A stretch of DNA of 64,000 nucleotides, from contig NC_079312.1 of NCBI RefSeq assembly GCF_029931775.1, forward strand, positions 16,251,821 to 16,315,820, given 5' to 3'. The notes under the pieces are model-generated. The model made no database searches. It was given only the letters and a program-made list of their open reading frames with translations, and had not been told where the DNA came from. Source of the DNA: Euleptes europaea. Taxonomy: Eukaryota > Chordata > Lepidosauria > Squamata > Sphaerodactylidae. Within the stretch, counting starts at the first letter, position 1; each line of letters begins with the position of its first letter. Positions 10,340 through 22,627 of the stretch are shown piece after piece. The translations under genes were made by a program, and so were the position numbers.

Positions 10340-11130
10340 GGCTGCCTGGGCGAAGGGGGGAGGGAGAGAGAAGAAGAGTTGAGTTGAGTTTCGTCTCCCC
10401 GCCTTCCAAAGCGGCCAGGGGAGCGATTCCCTCCCTGCTGCTGCTGCAGCTGCTGCGCCCTGAACAGCCTGGCAATGGGCAGCTGGGGGAGGGAGGAGAG
10501 AGTTGCCGGGCAAAGGGCCGGGGGGGCAGGCAGAACCTGGGCAGGGAAAGGCTCCTTGGCCGGGTATTTGCAAGCGCCGGGGGTGGGGAGGAGTTCCCTT
10601 TCGCCTCCCGGAGGAGTCTTCCACGCAGGGTGTCCCTGAGACGAGCGAGAGGCTTCCCTGCCGGGCTGGGGGGGGGGGGAGATCCGGGGGTCTCCTCCAG
10701 CGACTCTCCGCGAAACGAGCCCGGAAAGATTTCCCCAGCAAAAGAAAACCGTCCAGGCCAGGGAAAGTTGGGAGGAAGCGGCGGGGCGCAGCAGGGCGGC
10801 TTTACCATGGGGAGTAATTGCGCGCCTCTGCCCCTTTGCCAAACCTCAGCCAGGTGCAGATCCCCCCACCCCTCTTCCGTGGAAGGGGCGAGTGGCAGAA
10901 ACTCTCCCCTTTCCTCTGTGAAGCTGACTCAAAAAAAGGGGTGGGGAAAGGTCCGACCGTTTGGATGCGCTCCCCCCTCTCCCCCCTTGTCTACGCCAGC
11001 TGTTCCCACCACCGCAACACCACCCGTGTTCCCTGCAAACTGGATGGCGACGCCAGATCCGCCAGAGAGGGCAGAATTGGGGGGGGGGCACTACTCCAGA
11101 CGGTGAGAGAGGGGAGTCCCGTTTCCGAAA
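10340..11130 (-). promoter_or_regulatory. CpG-rich 5' region of TRIM-A
   Basis: GC-rich stretch with many CpGs directly upstream of the TRIM-A ATG, unlike the AT-richer surroundings. Likely promoter and 5'UTR. No TATA box or cap site can be fixed from the sequence alone. Confidence 0.5.
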
Positions 11131-11456
11131 GCTCCCCCGTTAAGGAAAAGTCCACGCAGACAGAAAAGCGGCACAGCTAAGAAAGGGCTGAGACTATTAC
11201 CTTGCTCCTTGAGCTGCTAGTTTTCTGCTGGGAAAGAGAGAACGTGTGTGCGTGGTGTAGCCAGTCTTTTAGTCGCACGTGCACAATCTAAACCCTTAAC
11301 ACAGGCAGGTCTCCAACCTTCCGCCCATATTGAACCTGGAGCGGGTGAACAGGCAGGCTTCACCCTAATACCTAATAATACAGAGTTTGAGATTTCTGCG
11401 GTCCTAGGATTACATGGACAGACAGCCTGGTGAAGCAGGTAAAGTGTCAGATTAGG

Positions 11457-11548
11457 TTCTTGTAGGTTATCCGGGCTGTGTAACCGTGGTCTTGGAATTT
11501 TCTTTCCTACAAGAACCAATGAACTCTGACCGTGAAAGCCTTCGACAA
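11457..11548. mobile_element. Short inverted Penelope-like terminal repeat insertion
   Basis: Two oppositely oriented pieces of the same repeat (TTCTTGTAGGTTATCCGGGC and CCTACAAGAACC..CCTTCGACAA) between perfect 12-bp target duplications TGTCAGATTAGG. Confidence 0.7.
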
Positions 11549-11659
11549 TGTCAGATTAGGATCTGGGAAACCCAGATCCACTCTGTTCTAGAAACTTGTT
11601 GGGTGACCTTGGGCCAGTCACACAATCTGCGGGAACCCTGGCAAATCTTTGGAGGGGAG

Positions 11660-12465
11660 GTCCCCGAAGAGTACCAGGGGCTGTGTCAGTTACTCAGCAA
11701 TACGTCTATTCATAAGTTTATTTATTCATTCAGTAGTGGAAGAGATTTTCCTGGACAGCCTGCAGGGATCGCTGTTGCCTGTCTCTGAATACTTTCCTGC
11801 AAATCACCGAGTCTCAACTTTTCCTACCTTTAGTCCCACCAGTTACTCTTATCAAAGAACCTGGGTTCCACCAGGATGGATTAAAAAAAAAAAAAAAAAC
11901 ACCTTTTCTGAGAAAGACATTTATATGTTTGCACTTGCAGGCATTCTGCTTATTACACTGCTGGTTTATGATAAATTTTAAGGACATAAACATGGCAGTA
12001 ATATTGCTTTATTGACATAGCTTTAGACCACAAACAGAAATAATTATTCCATTAGCAACTAAAAAGCAGCCATTGTTTTTAGCCATAATTTGAAAAATGG
12101 TTGACACACCATTACAATGACCTCTTGTGGCAATGACTAGTTCACAGATTTAAAAAAAAAAACTAACTCTCTTGCTCTTTTCGTTGTACAGTTATAAGGA
12201 GAACAGTATTGGCTGCACATTGAGCCTTATAAATCTAAAATCAAAAGGGCCATAGAGTTACTTTAAAAAAATGAAATCAGTGAACTATTACATTGAAGTT
12301 ATGGTCCAGAGAAGACCAGACCGCTTCCAGCATTTGAGGTGCCTAGCCATAATTTAAAACAATGCCTCCCCATTATAATGACTCATTGTAGCAATGGCTA
12401 GTTCACAGATTTCTTTCCTGTTTTTTTTAACTAACTCTCTAGCTGTTTTCATTGCAAAATTATAA
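11660..12465. repeat. Segmental duplication, matches 41060-42070
   Basis: Non-coding 5' flank of TRIM-A that aligns with the 5' flank of TRIM-B (shared CAACTTTTCCTACCTTT, CATTTATATGTTTGCACTTG). Shows that the tandem unit reaches beyond the gene. Confidence 0.8.
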
Positions 12466-12469
12466 GGGA

Positions 12470-12604
12470 GACTTTAGGAGAGCAAATTTTGACCAACTTA
12501 AACTTATGCTGGGTAGAATCCCATGGTCAGAACTTAAGTATTTCTGACCATGGGATTCTACCCAGCATAAGTTTAAGTTGGTCAAAATTTGCTGTCCTAA
12601 AGTC
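12470..12604. repeat. Near-perfect palindrome at CR1 inversion point
   Basis: Arms 12470-12532 and 12542-12604 are reverse complements with one mismatch and a 9-bp loop. Both arms are CR1 endonuclease-region sequence. Confidence 0.9.
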
Positions 12605-15055
12605 CAACCTATATGTCTGACTATGTACAGTTTTTCCTTTCCCCAAGATTGTAAATTCCAAGATTACATGGTCACTACTACCCAGGGTGCCTGTCCACTT
12701 TCTGGAATTGGTAGTTGTCAGCAAGACAAGTCAGGAATTTATTGGATCTTGCATTTTTAGCAGAGTTGGACTTCCAACAGATATCCAGGTAATTAAAATC
12801 TCCCAGGACCACCATGTCCCATCTCTTTGAGAACGTTGTAATCTGGTCTAGGAGTGTCTCATCCAAGTCCTCTGCCTGGTTTGGTTGTCAATAGCAGACC
12901 CCCCCACACCAGAATATCACGATTATTTCGTACTTTTATTTTTACCCATAGATTCTCGACTGAACTACCAGGGAGAAGGGAGTTCAAAAAGGGTGGGAGT
13001 TTCTTAAAAATGAAATACTGACGGCGCAATCCCAAACCATTCCTATGAGAAGGAAAAATGGGAGGAGCCTAAAGAGGCCAGGGTGGCTCCATAAACAGCT
13101 TTTTAAAGACTTGAGAAATAAAAAAGACTCATTTAGGAAGTGGAAGGAGGGCCTTATAGCCAAAGATGAATATAAAAAAATAACTAGTGCTTGTAGGGAG
13201 AGTGTTAGGAAAGCTAAAGCTCAGTATGAGCTTAGGCTAGCGAGGGATGCTAAACACAACCAAAAAGGGTTCTTTTCCTATGTACAGAGTAAGACTAAGA
13301 ACAAGGAAGAGATAAGCCCATTGCAGGGACCAGAAAGTGAAACTGCAACACGAGATGAAGAGGGCAGAACAGCTCAATTCCTACTTCCCCTCAGTCTTTT
13401 CTTGCGAGGGAAGTGGTGCTCAACATGGCCTAAACAGAACACGTGGTGAGAGAAGGGATTTGCAGCCTAGGATTGGCATTTGGGTAGTGCACAAACACCT
13501 AGTTTCTTTAAATGAAACAAAATCCTCTGGGCCAGATGAATTGCATCCAAGGATACTCAAAGAACTTGCCGATGTAATTTGTGAGCCTCTGTCCATTATT
13601 TTTGAAAAGTCTTGGTGAACAGGTGAGGTGCCAGAAGATTGGAGGTGGGCAAATGTTGTCCCCATCTTCAAGAAGGGGGAAAAGGAGGATCTGGGTGACT
13701 ACCGACCCATCAGCTTGACTTCTATACTGGGAAGGTTTTTCAAACAAACCATCAGTCAGTCCTTGAGCATTTAGAAAGGATGGATCTGATCACTAAGCAC
13801 CAGCATGGGTTTCTCAAGAATAAGTCATATCAGACTAATCTTATCTCCTTTTTTGAGAAAGTTACTACCTTGCTGGATCAGGGGAATGCTGTAGACATAG
13901 TTTATCTTAATTTCAGTAAGGCTTTTGATAAGGTTCTAGTGGACAAATTGGGAAAAATGTGGTTTAGATCCTATTACTGTTAGGTGGATTTGTAACTGGT
14001 TGACAGATCACACCCAAAGAGTGCTTGTTAATGGTTCATCATCCACATGGAGAGAAGTAACTAGTGGAGTTCCTCAGGGATCTCTCCTGGGCCCTGTGTT
14101 GTTCAACATCTTTATAAATGATTTGGATGAAGGAACAGAGGGGATGCTTATTAAATTTGCAGATGATACTAAATTGGGAGGGGTAGCAAATACAGTAGAA
14201 GACAGAGCCAAAACAGAGCCAAGATGATCTTGACAGGCTGGAGAATTGGGCTAAAACTAATTAAATGCACTTCAACAAAGACAAATGTAAAGTTCTGCAT
14301 TTAGGTAGGAAAAATCAAAGGCATAATTATAGGACGGTGGAGACTTGTCTGAGCAGTAGTGTGTGCGAAAAGGATCTTAGTAGACCAAACACTGAACATG
14401 AGTCAGCAGTGTGATGCGGTAGCTAAAAAGGCAAATGCGATCTTGGGCTGCATCAACAGAAGTATAGTGTCCAGATCATGTGAAGTGATGGTATCACTTT
14501 ACTCCGCTCTGGTTAGACCTCACCTGGAGTACTGTGTTCAGTTTTGGGCACCGCAATTTCAGAAAGATGTAGACAAGCTGGAGCGTGTCTAGAGGAGGGC
14601 AACAAAGATGGTAAGGGGTCTGGAGACCAAGTCCTATGAGGAAAGGTTGGAGGAGCTGGGTATGTTTAGCCTGAAGAGAAGACAGAGAGGGGATATGATA
14701 ACCATCTTCAAGTACTTGAAGGGCTGTCACATAGAGGAGGGTGCCGAGTTTTTTCTGTTGCCCCAGGAGGTCGGAGCAGAACCAACGGGTTGAAATTAAA
14801 TCAAAAGAGTTTCTGTCTAGATATTAGGAAGAATTTTCTAACAGAGTGGTTCCTCAGTGGAACAGGCTTCCTTGGGAGGTGGTAAGCTCTCCTTCCCTGG
14901 AGGTTTTTGCAGATGATGAGAGGGAAGGCATCGTGGCCATCTTTTGGTCACTGTGTGTGTGTTTGTGGGGGGGGAGGTAGTTGTGATTTTTCTGCATTGT
15001 GCAGGGGGTTGGACTAGATGACCCTGGTGGTCCCTTCCAACTCTGTGATTCTATG
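12542..15055 (+). mobile_element. CR1 LINE with inverted 5' segment
   Basis: Bases 13030-15055 read on plus as the CR1 ORF2 linker, reverse transcriptase ([31 protein letters not shown]) and C-terminal region, with 3' tail GATTCTATG. The endonuclease part ([15 protein letters not shown]) lies at about 12866-12530 on the minus strand. Several frame breaks; not active. Confidence 0.85.
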
Positions 15056-15189
15056 TGAGGATAAACTGGGAGGCAGGGGGATGATGTAAGCTGCTTTGGG
15101 TCCACCTTTAGGAGAAAGGAAGCAGAAACAAGGTGAGTGGAATATATCACGTCATTTACAAAATGGGGGTGATTGAAAACTTCCCTGAA

Positions 15190-15420
15190 CTATCAGAGCC
15201 GGTGTTTTATAGAGCATATCTAGGATCTATGAGAACCAGGTTCGAATCCTCACTCTGCAAGGCACGTGGAAGGTGACCTTGGGCCAGTCACTTTCAGCCA
15301 GATCAAAATTACAGGATTGTTACTGTGAGGATAAAATGAAGGTCAGAAGGATTACGTAAGCCCCTTTGGGTCCACCCTGGCAAGAAAGGCAGGATATACA
15401 TAAAGGCATTCTGTCATTAG
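15190..15420 (+). mobile_element. Degenerate tRNA-derived SINE
   Basis: Contains GGTTCGAATCC (B box), GTGACCTTGGGCCAGTCAC and GTGAGGATAAAATGAAGG, the shared body and tail of a squamate SINE. A related copy sits at 42957-43160. Confidence 0.55.
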
Positions 15421-16664
15421 TGAAACTTAATATGGCACCAATGGAATAATTTCAGAGAAATTACTGTTGGCTGTGTTCAGTTTAAAAAAAAAGGAGGTAT
15501 ATTTTTTAGAGTTGCTTCTGTGGGCGAGGGAAAAACATTTGTCATAAATCTGATTTTGGCTACAGTTCACAAAGAGATTATTGCACATTTTGTTGCTACA
15601 TCAAATATTGCATAAGTCTTTTGACAGGAGGTGGATCTGCTCATTCAGTATTAAAACTACCATTAAATGTTGTGAGCACAACAGATCTCTAAGCAATAAT
15701 GAAAGTGACGGGCATCTTTGTGTGCATCTCCAGTTCCTCCTCTCCCTTCTCTGCAGCTGTGGGGGGGGGGAGAGACCCTGGATTTCCCCTCCCCCCTTCT
15801 TGAGGAGGTGGGAAAAGATCATATATCTAATTCTGAATCTGGAACCTGCATTTAAAAAAAATCAGAAAATGGCGCAAGGTACACTTAGGAGATTTTTCCC
15901 AACGAGCCCATAGCAAACCACTCAGTTTGCAGAAAAATCCCCAATATAAAAAAAATTACAAATTAAACATTTTTAGGAAAACACTGAGACCTTATGAACA
16001 TATGTCATGAGATATCGGCTGTCAGTTTGAAGGAGGAGCAGCGTGAGCCAGGGAAAGAGAAGGCCTGCCACCTTCACCCACCCTTGCCACCACCATGAGG
16101 CTGGCGGGTGGGTGGAGGAGTTGCAGCTGCCCCCACCCCCCAGCACCACGGGCAGGCAGGCAGGCAGGGAGGAGGAATGGGAGACGCTGCTGCTGCCCCT
16201 ATGCCATGGACCCCCTAAACCAGGCAGGTGGAGGAAGCAGCACTGCAAGTGGGAGGAGGCAGGCAGGGGAGGGAGGGAAGGGGAGCCACCATATCCCCCC
16301 TCACCACCGTGTGAATCAGGCAGGTAAAGGTGGTGGTGCATTAGATTGACAGGGTGGCTGTTCAATGGGCAAGCGGGGGTGGGATGATGCCCCCCCTCGT
16401 GTCTCAAGGGTCCCATTTATCACCAGACCTTCCTGAATTGTAGACAACACTTGATTGTAAACACGGAGAGCCAGTGCTTTGATGTGCAGTGTGGTGGACT
16501 TGAGCTGATGAGGCCTGGGTTCAAATTCCTACTCAGCTATAGGGTTGCCAGCCTCCAGGTGGGCGCTGGAGATTTCCCAGAATTACAACTGATCTGCAAA
16601 TGACAGAAATCAGCTCCCCAGGAGACTGTTTCAGAGGATGGACTCTATGGCATTATATGCCCCG
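15421..16664. other. Intergenic stretch between TRIM-A and TRIM-B
   Basis: Low-complexity G/A-rich and C-rich segments and a MITE-like piece starting AGGGTTGCCAGCC at about 16543. No gene seen. The join between tandem units A and B falls here. Confidence 0.5.
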
Positions 16665-17487
16665 CTCAGGTCCCTCCCCTCCCCAAACCCCACCCTCCCC
16701 AGCTCTGCACCCTAAATCTCCAGGAATTTCCCAGGCCAGAGAGTTTGCCACCTTAGCAACAAAGTTCAGTAGCTCTTGGCCTAACTTCCCCTCGCAGGGT
16801 TGTGGTCTGAACAAAATATGAGCACCCAGTTTGTGGGAAACCCAATTAAAGGAGAGAGAGAGACAGCTGTGTGGATAAAAAGGGCTTATGATTTTAAGAG
16901 AGACACAAAAAACAGGAAGAGGAGCCTTTAACCCAGCAGGACCCTGGCTACGCAAATCCCCCCCCCTCCTGAATTTCCTTCCAACCGGAGAGTTGGGGGG
17001 GAGGGGGCTCAAGTCAGTAAACAAATCCCCCCCCAGCAAAAAAAATTCAAGGCAGCACAGTTTTCAAGGTAACATAACTTTATCATAAATGTAACGTCTT
17101 TTCAGCCACTGATATCTGAACCACAACTGCGATGAATGCGGCAGCCTTGACAGGGAGAGGGTCCTTCAGGGCCCTTCAAAAAGGGTGCGGATGAACAGAA
17201 AGGCAGATCCCGGCAGGTGGTGCCCAGGAAACCAAAGGAAAGAGAAAAGTCCAGAATATTTGTCTGTTCCTCTTGTGCTTGAGAGGGATGGAAGGCCGGA
17301 GGAGGCCGGGGGTGTGGTGTGTGTGTCTCTATTCCTTGACGACAAACTGAAATGTGTTTCTGTCACTGTCAGAAATAAGATACAAAGTGGGGGGGGGGAA
17401 TCTTGGGAATTTTTACTCCAGTCAGTTTTGGGGTCTGGGAGCCCCGGAGAGCCCTCATTTGGTGCTCCTGGTGGGAAGAGAAGGGTC

Positions 17488-18008
17488 TTAAGGAGAGAGT
17501 TTGAGGTGGGCTTTTTCCCATGTCCAAAAGAAGGGCAGGAGGGTCTCTCCACGGAAGGAGGCTCCGGAGAACTCGTGGATCAGGGATCCTCGGTCAGCGT
17601 CCAAAAAGGCCACTCGGCCCCCAGCGTAGTTCAGGCAGACTCGGATCCTCTTCAGTTCCCCGGTCAGGGTAAGGGGAGGGTGTTTGCCTTTTAGGGTAGC
17701 CTTGATGCAGCCCCACCACGACTTCTCCACAGCCCAGATCCCTTCCTCAGGACCAAAGGTCATCCTTCCCTTCCTCCTCACAGACTTTCTGGCCACCCCC
17801 ACCCGCCATCCTCCCTCACTTCCCACAAGGACATCCCAGAAATGGCGGCCTGCTGTGAATCCCTCCTGGCCCAGAACAATGTAATGGCTTTCAAATCTCT
17901 CAGGATTGCTGGGCAGAGCTTGAGCTTTTTCTCCATCTCTCACGCTTTTCCGATCCTCAGACAGGACAAGGTAGCAGTTGGCTGTGTCCGGATCCAGAGT
18001 CACATTTG
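17488..18008 (-). CDS. TRIM-B exon 7: B30.2 (PRY-SPRY) domain
   Basis: Final coding exon: 521 bp, 172 residues to a TAA. Acceptor CCCCCCCAACAG; the first codon is split with exon 6 and gives A-NVTLDPDTAN. PRY and SPRY landmarks are in order: VTLDPDTAN, LPSNPERF, GFTAGRHFWDVLVG, GWRVGVA, RIRVCLNYAGGRVAFLDAD, FSGASFRGETLLPFF. B30.2 is the target-binding domain of TRIM E3 ligases. Open and of normal length. It differs from the TRIM-C copy mainly in two loop regions. Confidence 0.95.
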
Positions 18009-21000
18009 CTGTTGGGGGGGAAATGAGGAGACAAGAGGAGAAGTATTTTCAATGGGGAGATTGTTCTGCGTCCTCCTCCTGCTCCCACCTCTTCATAACC
18101 CCCTCCTGGATTCACAGATTCTCTCCTGCCTTCTCCTGACCTGCTGAAAGGCAGAGCAGACTTCCTCTGAGCTTCAAGAGGAGGCAGATAAAATGCACAA
18201 TAAAAACCCACAGGAACACAACCCATTTCCTACCATATCCTATCCCAAAGCAGGGGACCATGGATAACTCAGTCACAGCGTTTGTGTGTGTGTAAGAAAT
18301 CACACGAGAGAGCATTTACACAAACACCCAAATCACATGAAAATGAGCAGAGGAACAGAATGGGTTGAACGGGTCGTGGTTCTTAATCCTGATCCGAGAC
18401 ACATCTCAAAATGGGTAATACCATTGAATTTGGCTTTCATTGACTGAATAAAACACAGAGACTGAAAGGGGGTTCCCATTGCTTTCAGCCTGCCAGGGAG
18501 ATGCGTTTCTCACTTGGCATTTGGGACCATTTTGGATGGGATTGGGGTGGTTTCTATGTATCAGTGAAAGAACAAAGATTGGACTAAATGCAGCTTCTCA
18601 GGGAATGTGCTGTAAGGTAACGTTATGACAGCAGTAAAGTGGAGCTAAAGGCCTGCCTGCCCCCCTCAGAGGATGCATGAGAGATCAGACCTTCCCACCC
18701 CAGCCTGAAGAATCTGCCTTCCACCCTTCTGCCTTTTTAAAGGTTGCAACATCCACCCTGATGAAGGCCTCTGGTGTGCTTGGGAGCTTACACAATGTTT
18801 GTGCCAATTTACATAATAAGTAATGAAGGTATTACATGAATTTTGCAATTGTTTGGAGGTTTTCCATGGACCACTATGGCTGTACAAGTTTTTCCTGGAT
18901 CCCAAGAATGACATTTCTACTCAACCCAACCTTCAAGTATTTGTTCTAAAAAATGATCTCTTCTCCTGTCATTCAAGGTGTCTCCCAGAACACCTTGAAT
19001 CAAAAACACCCCAATAACAGTTTCTGTGCTTCACAGCATAGGGAACTCGGGAAAAGGACAACAGAGCAGGACTGACGTTCCCTTGAAACTCTCTCTGTCT
19101 TCTAGAGACCCAGGCGCTTCGGCAGTGGTTTCCACACAGGGACGGGCTTGTGCGGTTTCCTTGTTGCTGGTGTAGCTAATGATAAAGCATAGCGATAAGA
19201 ACTGGGCTTCTGCATGACAGGTTTCCCTGGCCAGTTTTTCTTCTCCAGTCCCCCAGCAGCACCCACCCCCCTTCCACTAGGGCTCATGGAAAAAAATATC
19301 AGTAGTGGCATATCATTATATTGATGCCTTTCCCTGTATATTGTCACAACATAAAGGTCTAGAGACTTACTTTTTATTGAAGGCTGGGAATTCAGAGAAC
19401 AAGGCACATGTATTGGTAAAACATTATATCTAAATAATGCTATGACAGTATTGCCTATTTCTTAAAAACTGAAAATCCCCCCAGAGGTGGGGGAACGAAA
19501 TAGCACCACCAGGACTGGGTCAGGGAAATGGCTGCCATGTAGGTGGGAAAATCTGAATTTTTCCACCCACATCGCAGCCATCCAGGCTTTACTGAAAACC
19601 AGGTTTGAGAAAGTGGAGAAGACTTGGGAAACCCCAGCAGCTGTACAAATGTGGTGAGGAAGCAGATCACCTGTGAGAAGATGGCCAGGACCAAGCTAGA
19701 ACTGACCAAAAATGGGCATTCATTCATATCCCCTCCCTGCTCCTGTGGTAGCAACTTATTGACAGCTTTGCAAAAATTAAGCCCTGTTGTGGTATCCTCC
19801 ATGGCAATTTAAAAAGAGCTGCAATATTACCGATTGTAACCTCCTCTAGACTAGAGTTACCATCACAGAGCTATCAAACTTCAAGCATCCCCTACCCTGG
19901 GCAGGAAAAACCGATGACTCAATAGCCAACTTTGGCAGAAGAATACAAAGACTCTTATGGACTCAGCCAAGCAACAAATGTCCTTATGCATCAAAAATGG
20001 GTTTTCTTGCCTCATGTATATTTTGCAGAGCCTTGAAAACGCTGTTTCAGGGGTGTTGATATGTCATAATTGTCACTTGGTTGGGCCGGTCCATGCCTCG
20101 GCAGCCCAAATTGGGAACAGGGGTGGGAGGGGTGGCTGCCTCAGCTGGCTTGCAGGCTGCGTAAGAGCTCTGGAGGGGCCAGATGTGTCACACAGGCCAT
20201 ATGTTGGACACCTCAGTCAGCGCTATTCTGATGCTTGCAAATTTGGAAGCACCAAAGGATAAAAACATTTTAAAGCTGAATTAACTTTTAAATGAGGCAG
20301 AACTGGCTGGAAAACGACCTTGCTGCCCTGAAAACACCCATATGTCTAATATCCTGGAGATACAGCTGCAAAAACCAGTTCTGCAACTTTACTGAAAGCT
20401 TTGGGAAAGGACTGATATGCTGCTTGAAATCGTATTCATTTAAAACAACCAACAACTGACCCTACGCAGAAGGGAACAAAACAGAGCTAAGCCAACGTTC
20501 AACCTGCATACATAGATGCGGGAAACTGAAGTTCCCAAGCCCAGTTCACAGCAGCGATAGAAAACATCCGTCTTCCTTCTGTCTGAATTCACTCTACAGC
20601 CTCCTCCTGCCCAGAAGTGTGCATCCGAGTGACAGATGGGGAGGCGAAAGACCAAGCTGAAGAAGCTTGTGAGTGACAGGCACGTCGTTCCTGTTCTTCT
20701 CTCGAACATCAAACACAAATTGTGTGTGAAAAACTGGAAAACAGCACCAGGGCAGGCTGGAGGTATGCCTCTATATACTGCCATTCCACAAACGTAGCTT
20801 TTAAAAAAAAACAACGGGAATCCAATACTCCATTTATAGCACCTTGAAACCGAGGGAAACCTGGAAAGCAGGTAGGGAAATCCATGGAGAGAAATGGGAT
20901 TCCCAACCTGGTCTGGGCCTCTCATGGGGAGGATTCTGAAAGGCCCTCAAGGGCTGATGCCCAACAACCGTTCTCTCATTGTTTCAATATGGCGGCAGGT

Positions 21001-21344
21001 AGGTGAAAGGAGGCAGTTCATCCCCTCAGAGTCCACCTTCTCTTTCACCCTGACAGACCTCCTCAGAACAAGAAGGAACTGGCTGCGACAGGGAGTGAGA
21101 GAGGCTGAGGAACAAAACAAGATGTTATCTCTGAAAAAACATGCAGTAGAAGAACACAAATTGTAAGGTAAAGTTTTTCGGTTAAGAAATAATTGATCGG
21201 TGTATGAAGAAAAAGATACCTTTCTGCAGGTGAAGTCCAGAATCCAGAGTGTCTGAGGAAGCAAAGGAACCCAAAGTGACAAATCTTGTGATAAAAACAT
21301 CAGTTAATAATATCATCCGTTTTCCTCTTGGGGAGGGAAGGTGT

Positions 21345-21540
21345 CATGATATATCCCTGACTCATCAGATTTTGAAAGCTCAGCAGGGTTGGTCCTTGGA
21401 TGGGAGACCAAAGAAGGTTCTGCAGATTAAGGCAATGGCCAAAAAAAAAAAAAAAAACCTCTGCTTCTCCCATGCCTTGAAAACCTCTTTCCTGGGTAGC
21501 CATAAGTGACTTGATGGAACATGCGTACATATTTCTTCTG
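21345..21540 (+). mobile_element. 5S rRNA-derived SINE, old copy
   Basis: Shows the 5S internal-promoter-like text CCTTGGATGGGAGACCA and the tail ATAAGTGACTTGATGG. Shared with TRIM-C at 59785-59965, so older than that duplication. Confidence 0.7.
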
Positions 21541-22016
21541 AGTTTCTGGGGGAAATTCTTCACAAATTTTACTGATGCGGGAATATTTACATTTCTTTTC
21601 ACCAGTCACTTTGAGTGACTGGAGATTCACTTCATAGAAAGTATGCTAAGGACTGTGGCCCAAGGGTCCACTCCAGTTAGGATCCTTCCAAAGAGAGGTC
21701 CCTCAGTGCCATCCTAAGCAGAGTTACATCCTTCTAAGCCCACTTATTTCAATGGGCTTAGAAGGGCATAACTCTGCTTAAGTCAGCACTATCAGTCTCC
21801 CTTGAGAATACTCTGTGGGCTCAGCTACAACAGACTCAAGCAAACACACAGTCAAAGGGGACGGTTTGGATTGGTCCACTTTGGTCACAAAAACAGGAAA
21901 ACCGAAAAGGGAGAAACCTCTGAATGGAGGAGAGGGGGGAAAGGTGTATCGCACCAGAGATTGCAAAGTGTTTATGTAACAGGTTATGGCTAATACAAAA
22001 ACATACAATTGTAGTA

Positions 22017-22314
22017 AAAAAGGTAACGGTCCCCTGTGCAAGCACCGGGTTTTTCCTGACCCATGGGGTGACGACACATCCCAATGTTTCCAAGGCAGAC
22101 TTTGTTTACGGGGTGGTTTGCCAGTGCCTTCCCCAGTCATCTTCCCTTTGCCCCCAGCAAGCTGGGTACTCATTTTACCAACCTCGGAAGGATGGTAGGC
22201 TGAGTCAACCTTGAGCCGGCTAACTGAAACCAACTTCCGGCGGGATCAAACTCAGGTCGTGAACAGAGCTTGGACTGCAGTACTGCAGCTTTACCACTCT
22301 GCGCCACAGGGCTC
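22017..22314 (-). mobile_element. tRNA-derived SINE with (ACCTTT)n-type tail
   Basis: Same family as 978-1292; head GAGCCCTGTGGCGCAGAGTG at the right end. Lies in the TRIM-B intron; absent from the TRIM-C counterpart. Confidence 0.8.
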
Positions 22315-22627
22315 TTGTTGTACAGAGTAGACAATCAAACAAATGCTGATAACATTGAAAAACCCAAAGGCTAGCCAAATTACATCAAAAGGCGCATAGA
22401 CTAAAATGTTTCCACAAGTGCTAACAGAGTGAGTGTGACTCATATGTAACATACTACAGTCATAACCGAGCAAAAGCATTAGCAAAAGTAAAAAAAATCA
22501 CAAGAGAACAGTGTTGGTATGCCGGCTAATATTCCATTTCAATATCTTCTTCTTCGAACGGTGACCTTGTGATTTCAAATTATCATCCAAATAAAGAAAA
22601 TTATCAATATAAACCACTGAAGCCAGA

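Larger units (their letters stand above)
16665..21660. repeat. Segmental duplication, matches 54988-60098
   Basis: About 5 kb covering the B30.2 exon, its 3' side and the adjoining intron aligns almost end to end with the TRIM-C region. Only small indels are seen, for example the longer (TG)n at 56619. Outside the B30.2 exon it holds no recognised coding exon. Confidence 0.9.

Noticed and set aside
9855-11106. Long open frames on both strands over the TRIM-A RING exon (for example about 317 codons minus, 240 codons plus)
   Set aside because: CpG-rich DNA with few stop codons. They lack domain sense; the 9884-10741 frame holds the real RING and B-box exon.
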